Origin: Hymenoscyphus infarciens
Lineage: Eukaryota > Ascomycota > Leotiomycetes > Helotiales > Helotiaceae
Assembly: GCA_001414345.1 (NCBI GenBank)
Contig: LLCB01000258.1
Span: forward strand, 1 to 64,000
Direction: 5' to 3'
Length of the DNA: 64,000 nucleotides
Each line of letters starts with the position of its first letter. Position 1 is the first letter of the stretch. The position numbers and the translations under genes were made by a program. The notes beneath the pieces were generated by a model. The model worked only from the letters and a program-made list of their open reading frames with translations. It was not told the DNA's origin and did not search any database. Positions 14,324 to 23,600 of this stretch are shown piece after piece.

Positions 14324-14800
14324 TATAATAGTACGAAATATATATAACTATAGTAGAGGTATATAAGAGTACGTATAATAGAATAACGTATATAGATACT
14401 AGGTACTAATATAGAAGAAAATAATAACTATCTCTCTACTATACTAAACATAAACGTCTATATATAAGAAGGTTAGAAGCTTCTAAGTTCTAATAATAAT
14501 AATAACCGAGCTCTACCTAATATAGCTAATACTAAATAATAAGAGCTAAAAAGCTAAATATATAACCTCTAATTCTTTAGAAAGCTAAATATATAACATC
14601 TAAACCTTAATCCCTTCTATATATGAATATTAGATATTAATACCTTTGGTACTTTACTTATATAAGTATTAGTTATTTATAATCTTAGCTCTAGAGGTAT
14701 TAGAGGTATCGGCACTACTTAGAGGTATTAGCAGTTTTATAAATGTCGACAATTTAGAATAGTACTATTATATAATAATCTAGAATAGTATACTATTACA
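14324..14800 (-). repeat. LTR of the Gypsy element (5' LTR in element orientation)
   Basis: It is the partner of the LTR at 6750-7226. On the minus strand it begins TGTAATAGTATACTA, keeping the canonical TG, and ends TACTATTATA. The duplicated TATAT target follows at 14801-14805. Confidence 0.85.
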
Positions 14801-15492
14801 TATATAGAGAGAAAAAGGGTTATATAAGACTCTCTTTTTTCTATTATATATCTCTTAGGTCTAGGAGATAGCTTCCTAGGCTTATAAATAATAGCTAGAT
14901 TATAAAAGAACCTCTTAACTATATCGCTCTCTATTCTTACTATAGAGAATCCTACGAAGCGTACTTCTAAATAGCGATTCCGTAGTATTCAAGAGTAAAG
15001 TTCTACTCTTAGATCCTATCTAACTTCTTCTCTTATACTCTAGTACTTTATCGACTCTAGCTTTTTAGTAAAGATAGCGAGTAGCGTTCGTAGATATAGT
15101 AGCTCGTAGTTAGCGTTATATATATATTTATACTAGCTTCGTAGAGTACTAGACTTCTGAATTTAAATATATCTTCAAGTATCTCTTAGAGTAAGCTAGC
15201 GCGCTACTAAGCTTATACTTTTAAAAACCTTCTACGAAGAGCTTTATATAAGCTTATTAAGAGAGTAAGCTACTAAATTAAGATACGCCTACTCGTAGTA
15301 GAGCTTTCGCTATATTCAAAGTTAAGAGCGTTCTATAGAAGAGTTACGTCTACGCTTATTAAAAGAGTTCTTATTCGCGCTTTTTAAGAGAGTCTTATAT
15401 TTAAAGTTAGGAGAGCTTTACTTATAGTAGAGCTTCTAAGAACTCGTTAAATATAAGTATTAAAGAGATTAGTTATACTAACTCTAATAGTA

Positions 15493-15732
15493 TACTAGAG
15501 GGTGTCCGAACTCGTAAGCTAGTTGCTAAAAGCCTACTAAAAATTAATAAGTTATAACTTACTTTCCTTAACACTATAACTTATTATTAGAACTCTAAAG
15601 CAATAGTGTCCTTGAATACACTCTAATCTCTAGGCCTGCCTAGTTTATTTTTTCAATATTATTCTTTATAGTATTCTTAGTATATAATTTAGTAGGAAAT
15701 CGCCGGCTTACGAGTTCGGACACCCCCTAGTG
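15493..15732. mobile_element. 240-bp MITE with 26-bp terminal inverted repeats, not RIP-mutated
   Basis: The left end (TACTAGAGGGTGTCCGAACT...) and the right end (reverse complement CACTAGGGGGTGTCCGAACT...) form inverted repeats of about 26 bp with few mismatches. The unit interrupts the TRIM-like internal segment exactly between two GTA triplets (15490-15492 and 15733-15735); the uninterrupted counterpart is near 6580. CACTA-like ends with a 3-bp duplication suggest the CACTA/EnSpm group; TA duplication by a Tc1/mariner enzyme is an alternative. The interior keeps CpA/TpG steps, so it landed after RIP of its host element or escaped through small size. Confidence 0.75.
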
Positions 15733-15944
15733 GTAGAGAGTATTCTAAATATATAGTAATACGTTAAATATATAAGTAGAAGATAAAGTTATAAGAGTAT
15801 ATTATATATATAAACTAGGCTTATAACTATAACGTATTTTTAGGTTAAAAACGCTCTAAGGAGCCTTATATTCAAAGGTGAAAACTCTGCTATATATATA
15901 GAGAAAAGAGGTTATATAAGACTCTCTTTTTCCGTAATACTAAT

Positions 15945-16480
15945 TTAGTAATTAGTTAGCTAGGTTCGTCTAAGGAGAATATTCGTATATTCTATTACTT
16001 ATTATAAAAGGCTAACCTATAGACAAAGAAAAGTAAAGAGGTATATAGTTACTAAAAGAAGAAATCTATTACGAAGATATATCTAGCTTAAGAGGCTCTA
16101 GCCTAGAAGGCTTAAGATTAAGTAATAACCCGTTTCTAGCTAATTAGGAGATAGTTATCTAATAGATGACTAAAGCTATAGTAACTACTATAATATCTAT
16201 AATAAAGGCTAGAGAAGAATAGAGCTACTTAGAGGATAATAGCCTTATAGGCTTTATCTAAAATAATAATTATAATAACCTATAAGTCGAGGATATAGGT
16301 TACTTTAATCTATCTAATATAGTCGAAGAAGGGAATATAGGAAAGTATATCATATACTCCTATGTGTACGCTTTTATAGACATGTTATTACATATCGTAA
16401 AAAGCGAGGGAGAAGAAGCTATCCGGAAAGTAGACATAATCCACCAAGAATAAGAAAACGAAGCACCAATCCCAGGGACG
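15945..16480. repeat. Right edge of RIP block grading into normal DNA
   Basis: 15945-16340 is RIP-like but less extreme, with decayed coding-like texture and no recoverable frame. From about 16345 CpA and TpG steps reappear and the sequence becomes ordinary intergenic DNA, so the compartment border is sharp, within roughly 100 bp. Confidence 0.5.
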
Positions 16481-17238
16481 AGTGTGAAAGGCTAACATTC
16501 TTGGTGAGAAAGTTCAAGAATTTGCCATCGAAGACTTTCCTACTGTCGATTCTCATCCCTCCTCACAAACCAGCAAAAGTTGAGTCAACAGTGAATAATT
16601 CGCCATGAAAACAACATCTGACACTTAGTACTGAAGAAAAAATTGAAATTGAAGAACGTAGCGGCTTCGCAAACACAACCGGTATCCATGATTCACGCCC
16701 AATAGGTCCCATAAACGTGCTTTGCTTCATTAGCGTTACTTCCTCCTCTAACTCTTGCTTGAGAATTTATGCTTCCTTAGCAGGCTTTTTGGAAACTTTA
16801 ATGTGGCTTGGACTCTTATTCCTCATAGGTTATTGCGGAGGTAGGAAGAGGTGAAAATTTGGTGTATTTATTTCGTTGAGCAACTCAGTGGTTTGCACTT
16901 TTAAACCATTCTGACCCACGCGGTATAACTCCACTCTCAATATAATCCTCAATAGACTGGCAATTTGAGTCAGTATTGGTAGAACGTCTCTTGCCAGCAA
17001 ACGAGGTTACTTGACTACTTTAGTAATTCGTATTTAATTCTCGTATTTCATTCTCGTATTTCATTCTCGTATTTCATTCTCGTATTCGATACCAGAGTAT
17101 CTACATTTAACACACCAACACACTTCATCCCCACCCCCTCAACGCCAAACCAAATGCCGCTTCAAAAACAAGAAAACACCAAGGGTATCCTTACTCTCCC
17201 TCCCTCGCCCAATAAACACAAGCCAAGGGGCCCCAAAC
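16481..17238. other. Intergenic region downstream of the GCP4 gene
   Basis: No supported gene. Ordinary composition, with one short tandem array at 17036-17087. The stretch up to 17238 should hold the 3' untranslated region of the minus-strand GCP4 gene. Confidence 0.4.
17036..17087. repeat. Short tandem array, 13-bp unit, four copies
   Basis: The unit ATTCTCGTATTTC is repeated about four times head to tail, with a degenerate copy (ATTCGTATTTA) just before. There are no spacers, so this is not a CRISPR array. Confidence 0.8.
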
Positions 17239-19536
17239 TCAATAATCACTATCCTCATCCCCTCCCCCACCTTCCTTCTCCTTCCTCAACCACCCTCCAA
17301 AATCCAACTTCATAAGCAACCGATCAACCCGTCCAACCTTGCGAATCCTATACCCCCCCAAATCACCCAACTCCACCTCCGAATATCCGCTTTCCCATCC
17401 CTCTTTTTCTTGATCCACATCTCTCAAAGCCCCAACTAGGACCTCAATCGCGGTTTTCACTCCACTAGCAACAGTCTGAAGTTGAACCCGGACATCCATT
17501 TCCTCCTTGTGGAAATCCGAGAATGCATCCACGACACCCTCGTCAGCCTCCAGATCCAGGGATTGCCAGATATTATGAATTCTGTAGATCAAAGCGACAA
17601 GATGATCAATTTGCTGTAGAAGATTGAAAAGGGGATCTGTGAAAGAAGGGGTGGTGAGGAGGAGGGAGCTAGCTAGAGCGGCGAGGTATTGTCTATGAGC
17701 ATCTGCAAGACTTTGAGGGTCATTGGTATGTTTTATTCCACTCAAAACCTTCGGTTCCTGACCAGCTTGGATCCATATATCATCCTCGCTATCCTCCTCC
17801 TCTTCTGCTAATGGTTTCGGACTCGAAGGGCGAGATGACTCTCCCGTAAGCCAGGATTTAAACCCACTCCAAGTTCCCTCCACCACCTCACCTTGAAGAT
17901 AGGCCTCCGTTTCTCCGAGGAAGAAAACGGCTGCACTGCTGGTGGCCCATACACTTCTCATAGCCTCGGATCTCTCTTTCGCCCGTCGACGCATCATGAG
18001 GACTTTTTGACGACCGAGTTTGGAACTTCCGTATGGTGGGCCTGGAGGTGCTGGGTGATCGCGACGGAGGGGGGAGATTTTCCAGAGATCGGTGAGGCGG
18101 AGGTGGGCGCGGTGTATGGAGAGGAGGTAGGCGTTTATGCTGGAGTAACTTTGTAAATCCGAGGGGGCGAGGAAGAGGTCTAGTGGTGATGGGATGTGCA
18201 TTGTTAAGTCGACCGGGACTGATAGAAGTAGGTTTTTGAATGGTGTTGTTGCAATCTTGGCCGGATCTGAAGTGTTGGCGGCTTTCTTGGATGGTGTTGT
18301 GGAAGTTGATTTGGTGATGTTGAGTTGGACGAGATCTCGAGCGAGTTCGAGGATTTCGTCTTCATCTTGATCGTCGTTTTCTCCTTGCAATAATCCCATT
18401 GCTGCCCAAGTTCTTGCTAGTACTGCTGAGACTTCACCCTCCTTAACTGTGATATTTCCTATGCTATCACGTTTATCATAGCCTAAATTATCGGTCCTTC
18501 GCCATCGCGACCGAATTTTCTCATCAGCTTCCGAGATCAGAGCAATGGCAAATTCTCCTCGTCCAAGTAGGAAAAATTCTCGTAGCAAAGATAATATCTC
18601 GATTACCTTGCTCGTTGGCAACAGTTTCTGAAGCGTAGTTTGTGAAAGAGAAAGCCTGATTGATGCAATAACTCTTGAGAAATGTGCACTCTCGATAGGA
18701 AACTTCAGTGTAGAAAGTTGTTTAAGGTGCTCAGAAAGGAGGTCCAACTCCGGCGACGTGGCACTCGACATGCACTTTACTTTGATATGATTCAACGACC
18801 TCCCAATAAAGAGCAAAGAAGCAGCAGTCGAACTCTTAACAAAAGCAGGAAGAAGCCCAGAATCCAATTCGTATTCCTGTAAAACATAAGCCCTACACCC
18901 TACCATCCAATCATGAAAACATACCTCAACATCCCCCTCCACCTTCTGCACAAAAAAGTCCTCCCGTCCAAAAGCAGGCAACCGTCCATACAAAATCCAC
19001 CCACTAACCTGCCTCAACCACGCCATCTCCGCAACTTTAACCAAACTCCCCGCCGCCTCCTCAACATCCACATACCCCGTCTTCAACGCCTCACACAGCC
19101 AATCCACAACCCCCGCCCCCGTACACCTCGTCTTCCTCCCCCTCATAACCTCCACCAGACTCTCAAACCACTCCATCCTCCTCACCCACCCCCCAAACTC
19201 CCCCACAATCATAGTAAGCGGCACGATATTATACGCCCCCACACTCCCCGCATCCCTCCTTAGAATCCCCTCCTCAACATCAAGCACCTTCCTCTGAAAA
19301 GCCTTCAAATGTATATCCCGCACCCCCGTAGCAACAGCCTGACAAATACTACTCGGATGCCCCGCCGCAATGGCAGCCGTATGCGTCAACAGTTTATGGT
19401 GGAGCTCGCTGAGATGCGCTATCGATTTGAGGAGTTCTTTTTCAGGCGGGGAGAGGATCGAGGAGGGGGATGTGTGGTCGGCTGTGAGGAGTGGAGACGG
19501 ATGGCCGGAGAGTGAGAGGAGGATTTCGTGCAGCAT
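17239..19536 (-). CDS. Gamma-tubulin complex component 4 (GCP4-type, Spc97/Spc98 family)
   Basis: A single uninterrupted frame of 765 residues. It starts with MLHEILLSLSGHPSPLL, the characteristic N-terminus of GCP4 proteins, which also fixes the start codon. The N-terminal GCP domain runs to about residue 340 and includes IVGEFGGWVRRMEWFESLVEVM; the C-terminal gamma-tubulin-binding GRIP2 region covers the rest, ending in the short acidic tail GDEDSDY. GCP4 is a member of the gamma-tubulin ring complex, which nucleates microtubules at spindle pole bodies and septa in filamentous ascomycetes; it is not part of the core small complex made by GCP2 and GCP3. The length is in the usual range (about 650-850). 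No introns are needed. A gene for another subunit, GCP2, lies at 47433-50791. Confidence 0.88.
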   Translation of the reverse strand: MLHEILLSLSGHPSPLLTADHTSPSSILSPPEKELLKSIAHLSELHHKLLTHTAAIAAGHPSSICQAVATGVRDIHLKAFQRKVLDVEEGILRRDAGSVGAYNIVPLTMIVGEFGGWVRRMEWFESLVEVMRGRKTRCTGAGVVDWLCEALKTGYVDVEEAAGSLVKVAEMAWLRQVSGWILYGRLPAFGREDFFVQKVEGDVEVCFHDWMVGCRAYVLQEYELDSGLLPAFVKSSTAASLLFIGRSLNHIKVKCMSSATSPELDLLSEHLKQLSTLKFPIESAHFSRVIASIRLSLSQTTLQKLLPTSKVIEILSLLREFFLLGRGEFAIALISEADEKIRSRWRRTDNLGYDKRDSIGNITVKEGEVSAVLARTWAAMGLLQGENDDQDEDEILELARDLVQLNITKSTSTTPSKKAANTSDPAKIATTPFKNLLLSVPVDLTMHIPSPLDLFLAPSDLQSYSSINAYLLSIHRAHLRLTDLWKISPLRRDHPAPPGPPYGSSKLGRQKVLMMRRRAKERSEAMRSVWATSSAAVFFLGETEAYLQGEVVEGTWSGFKSWLTGESSRPSSPKPLAEEEEDSEDDIWIQAGQEPKVLSGIKHTNDPQSLADAHRQYLAALASSLLLTTPSFTDPLFNLLQQIDHLVALIYRIHNIWQSLDLEADEGVVDAFSDFHKEEMDVRVQLQTVASGVKTAIEVLVGALRDVDQEKEGWESGYSEVELGDLGGYRIRKVGRVDRLLMKLDFGGWLRKEKEGGGGDEDSDY

Positions 19537-20260
19537 TTTGGAGGTTTGGCTCTGTTGATTACTAGATTAGAATAAGGGTGGTATGGAGTTATCGGAGGGA
19601 TGGGCACTTGCAGCGGGGTATTGTCTCTTTGCCCTCGGACTTTGTCGAGTACGTCGTGTGACAGAAGTATTAGGGTTCCTAGAAGCTCAAAGCGACACAT
19701 TGAATCACTTCATTGTCGCGTCTAGATTTAGTCTAGATTCGTTGAAGTTGCAACTTGTTTTGATGTCCAAACGCGATATCAGGTCCGGTTAATCGCCGGC
19801 TCTTTTCGAGCCGGTTCGCTATATCCCCTATCACCTTGATTTTCTTAAGCTATATCAACTATTTAATATAACTGAGACCAACTTTGTCAATTTCTGATGT
19901 GGTAGTTTCACAATTAGTAACTACCAGCTAGAGCACAAGCAATTCAACAATTGAAAATGCAAGTGAAACTTGATTGTATTATTTGAAAATAGTCAACGTG
20001 TATCTAGGCATATCATCACACGACACCATGTCTGTGCCTTTGAAAGTATCTCCAGTGCCAATCCTCCATCCTCAATGCGTATCTCAAAGCCCATAAATAG
20101 CAAAATCGTAATACCAATAGACATTTCCGTCCGCAAAACCTAGCTATTGCTTCGATAAGCTATAAAAACTCCTCTCCTCCCTAAAAAAATGAAACATGGA
20201 ATAGTGGTCATTGCTTTGGCGCCGGAAACTCCAATAAAAAGTCCAACCAAGCCAGTACTA
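19537..20260. other. Intergenic region between GCP4 and the Zn2Cys6 regulator gene
   Basis: About 0.7 kb with no supported gene. It should hold the GCP4 promoter (minus-strand start at 19536) and the 3' end of the regulator. Small ORFs here have no coding texture. Confidence 0.4.
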
Positions 20261-23092
20261 CTAATAAGTCGATTTTGTGACAGGCGTATTATGATTCGGC
20301 GAGGTGGTATAAGTAAGATAAGCAGTATTGTGATCAGGAAAGACTCCCCATTCCAGATTTTCCCCCACCCCCATGAAATCGGTTCCGCCTGGCCAAGTCA
20401 TGCCTTCGTAGGCATTTATCTTATCTTGGGACATCTGATATGCAATTTGCGACCCAGGAGGAAGCATACCCAATCCATGCTGGGAGACCGGTGGGTACGA
20501 ACCATTCGGAACCACAGGTTGATAGGAGTGTGGCGTTTGAGCATTCGAATAAGGTGAGTTGGAATCCCCATTGCTTGGGCTGAGGAGGCTAGGTGTCCCT
20601 GCTTGTGTATGGCTCATTTGTTGAGGGAATTGATAGGGAAATCTGGGGGCTAAAGCAGGCTGCTGGCCATATCTCGCACGCTCTTCTGCCTCGGGACTAT
20701 GAGCATTGATGGGGGCCCAAGCACCGTTTGTCCTATGTGTCGACTCGACGCCTTGCATTTCGCCATTAGCAATTGACCCGATATCGATCGTGCTTGCGCG
20801 GGACCGGCCTTCCTCCTCGCCCGCATTTTGAGGTCCCCCAATACCTCCAAATTCTTTCAAGTCTCTCTCCTGAGCCTTATACGCTTCCAATCCACCACCA
20901 GTGAACCCTGCTGGTCGATTTCCGTTCACGCCATACCAATCGTCATTGACTTTCGCGAAAAACCTATGTACCCTCTCAGCGGTCGATTGATGCCTTTTAG
21001 CCATTTTTAGCCTCGGTACCATGGCGTCTATTAAAGAAGATGTAAACCCAGTCCATCTTGATTTGCTATTAGAATCAAGGCCATTTTCCGAGCTGACTAC
21101 ACAGCGCCGCGTATCCATGTGTTCAAAGTATTTGGCGTAGATGCAGACAAAGGCCGCTTGCCATATTGCAAATGCGATCTGAGGGGACTCGGGAAGGGCG
21201 TTGTCATCATGGCATATCCGAACGATATCGATAATATCTTTGGCTGCTTTGAACATGATGCCAGCACTGGTTTCCCAAAAGCCATCGGGGATCGTAAACT
21301 GCTCCGGTGGAAAAGTTGGTGGATCAAGGGGACCAGATGGTTTCTTGCAACGTAGAGGTATGAAAGGTATGTACTCTCTGTGAAGCATAATCAAGCATAA
21401 ACAGTATAACGTGTGCATCGAGGCATAAGGAGTGGCGTTCCGCTTTTCAATATGAGCAGACAGGTTCGCCGCTGAGAACGCAAGGTTTGATGGCAATGCA
21501 TGGATAAAGTCTTCCAAATCGAGCCGCAGTTTATAGAATTCAGTAGACGGGTCCCAGGGAGGGAGAGCCTCCGTCCGTCTACCACCGGCGTAACTCCATT
21601 CTGAAAAGCGACCAAAAATCTCGACCAAACGAATGTACCATCCCAGAACTCCTTCATCGTTGACAGAAATGGCTGGCCTGGAATCTCTGTTCCAGTCTGA
21701 CTTCAAATGGCCCGTTTGTACATCTTTAATGAATAAAAATTGATCCTCTGAACAAGGGAGCTGTATCCGCATTTTGTTGACAAGTATCATTGTTCCTCTG
21801 TACTTTCCTGCTGACAGCATTCGGTCCATGATGAAACAACTCCACCATGTTCGGCGCCGAACCTCCTTCTCCGTGAGCACCTGGTCCGATGTTCGGTTGG
21901 TTGGTTCCTTTGGTGATGGATATGGGTGGGATCCAGGTCCTGCATCGTCTTCGTAGTTGAGCCTCATCGCCTGGGCCAATCTGGTAGCGATTGCTAAATA
22001 AACCCACGCCTGTGTTCCTCTCAATTGACCCCACTCATAAAGGCTAAGCATCAACCAAGCTTGGATGACCACTAGTGAAGTCTTGCTTGAGTTCCCATCT
22101 TTATGGAGAGCGGCATCGAGTGCGCTGGAGTAAAAGTCACTTGCAGCGATAGGGTCGCCGGTTGGAGAGTGATGTGCTACGAGGTCTGTATGAAAACGGG
22201 CCGTGAGAGTCAAGACTCCCAGAAGGAGGAGCTTTGAGTCTTGTGTGTCCGTAAATGGGGTTGAAGGGTCCCTTGGAAATGCAGCTTGACGCATCCTGTT
22301 TCTAAAGGACGGAGGGTGGAGAAAGGGCATCTCCGTCAAGAAATGCAGCTTGAAGATTTCATACAGCTCATCCCAGACCTTCCTTGTGAGAATGGGCGAG
22401 TCCAAAACATCCTCACCCGATTTGTGGCTATTTCTCCGACCAGTATCCTCAATTTTCCTTATCCGCTTCTTGCTCTCGCCGTCTTCTTGTTTGATACCTG
22501 TGGGCGCATCATTTCGTTTTGGCGTAGTCGAAGCACCTGGAGTCGGGTAAGAACATTCCCTGCCGCTCGAGGCGCAAGCTTTGCAGACTGAATTGGTTCC
22601 CGTATTGATACCTAGGAGCGGGGTCAGCTCAAGCACCAGGCGCATTTATGTAGTATAGAAATGCATATACGCGCAATGTCCAAATGGTATATAGCAATCA
22701 GTGAAGACTGGATATGGATGAAGTCTCCCGTCCATCGCCAACACTCGGCGTCGGGCTAGAAAATCCAACTTACATTTGACCTTGCTCCGCCGACATTTCG
22801 TACAAGCAATGCTTGACCTCACCATTTTGGCAGGCTTCTTCTCCTCCAGGCTCCCTCTTGTCCCGTCGTTCCCATCATCTGGGCCCCGTGTGCCAGGGCT
22901 CGGCGCACCGGGTGAAGCAATGCTTGCTCTGTGTTGCGTAGGGGAGGCGGGGTGCAGATAGGGTTGTTGATCGGGTTGTTGGTCGGGAGAGAAGGCTTCG
23001 GCGTGAGTGCGTTTAGGAGTTGACGCGCGCGAGTTGGAAGATGCTGAATCCTCCAAGGGTGCAGAGGAAGGCGAAAGAATCGCAGCGAGACT
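20261..23092 (-). CDS. Zn2Cys6 transcription factor with fungal-specific regulatory domain, 5' end incomplete
   Basis: Two exons join across a 162-bp intron (22612-22773; donor GTAAGT, acceptor CTAG) that splits the DNA-binding domain. The spliced motif reads CTKCRRSKVKC-INTGTNSV-CKACASSGREC, a perfect CX2CX6CX8CX2CX6C binuclear zinc cluster. The middle of the protein carries the fungal_trans homology domain (HFLTEMPFLHPPSFRNRM, later RRRTWWSCFIMDRMLSAGKYR), and the C-terminus is rich in Pro, Gln and Ser. The frame stays open upstream of the zinc cluster with coding-like sequence to at least 23092, but no in-frame ATG is seen before the one at 22825. A good pyrimidine tract and CAG just above 23092 suggest an acceptor and a further 5' exon not located here. 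Known relatives are nuclear regulators of metabolism; the target pathway cannot be told from the sequence. Confidence 0.82.
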
Positions 23093-23461
23093 CTGCGGTG
23101 GTGGAATGGTGGAAATGGGGGGGTCCTTTTGGAACCCGGGGAGGTGGAGAGGTAAGTAGTAGTAGGTCCGTCTAGGAAATATTGGGAATTGCAGAAAGGG
23201 GAAAATGTCTCTAGAGTCTAGAAGCTGGAGCTCTCTCTCTCTCCATCCGAAGGTCCAGACGACCGGGTTGGGTTGGAGGGGCAGGTTTTGGTGAAGATGG
23301 TGGGCTTTCCTGCAAGGTTCGTCGAGATCGCGAGAGGACGGGAGATGGATGTTGTACGAGTACGGCGGGACGATTAGATGCGCCTATCCATGTATGTATG
23401 AGATGAGTACAGTATGTATGTATGTATGAGACTTTGCGCAATGTGGCAGACGTCGCGGGTT

Positions 23462-23600
23462 GGAGGACGAGCAGACGAGCAGACGAGCAGATGAGGCAGA
23501 CGAGGCAGACGAGGCAGACGAATCAGACGAATCAGTGAGAAGAAAGAAGGAGAGACAAAAGATGTTCTGGGGTGGTAGTGGTGGTAGTGGTGGTAGTGAG
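23462..23600. repeat. Microsatellite-like repeats upstream of the regulator gene
   Basis: Two neighbouring arrays: GACGAGCA/GACGAGGCA units at about 23466-23536 and GGTGGTAGT units at about 23571-23598. They lie in the presumed 5' leader or promoter of the minus-strand Zn2Cys6 gene. The short ORFs through them encode only Ser/Ala repeats and are not credible genes. Confidence 0.65.

Larger units (their letters stand above)
6750..14800 (-). mobile_element. Ty3/Gypsy LTR retrotransposon, RIP-inactivated, 8051 bp
   Basis: Two homologous 477-bp LTRs (6750-7226 and 14324-14800) bound the element, with perfect 5-bp target duplications TATAT at 6745-6749 and 14801-14805. A polypurine tract (minus strand, 7227-7240) abuts the LTR at the low-coordinate end, so the element reads on the minus strand. 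Minus-strand translation of about 10860-11380 shows a stop-riddled but clear Ty3/Gypsy reverse transcriptase: KLDIK, a VLPF motif, the YLDD catalytic box near 11100-11111, then KYLGFI and a FYR-FI motif leading into the RNase H side. Stops are mostly TAA at positions expected for Gln or Trp codons, as RIP produces. It is inserted inside the middle LTR of the TRIM-like array, so it is younger than that array. Confidence 0.88.
5874..15939. mobile_element. Tandem miniature LTR element (TRIM-like): LTR-internal-LTR-internal-LTR
   Basis: Three copies of a terminal repeat of about 113 bp lie at 5874-5985, 6680-6749 continued at 14806-14848, and 15828-15939. They enclose two homologous non-coding internal segments (5986-6679 and 14849-15827). 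The whole structure is bounded by the 5-bp direct repeat CTAAT (5869-5873 and 15940-15944). The repeat starts TATAACG (a mutated TGTAACG) and ends CCGTAATA (a mutated CCGTGACA), compatible with TG...CA LTR ends. An independent single copy with its own target duplication is at 41489-42412. Internal length (about 0.7 kb) and lack of coding capacity fit a terminal-repeat retrotransposon in miniature. The middle repeat is split by an 8-kb Gypsy element and the second internal segment by a 240-bp MITE. Transcription direction cannot be told. Confidence 0.8.

Noticed and set aside
2230..16350. AT-rich block as a centromere
   Set aside because: The AT content is explained by RIP of identifiable transposons with target duplications; similar blocks recur several times in 64 kb and gene islands lie between.
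17036..17087. Regular short repeats suggestive of CRISPR
   Set aside because: Units are contiguous with no spacers, and the genome is eukaryotic.
20261..22645. Taking the ATG at 22645 as the start of the Zn2Cys6 gene
   Set aside because: That ATG lies inside the intron; using it would lose half of the zinc cluster, which splicing restores exactly.
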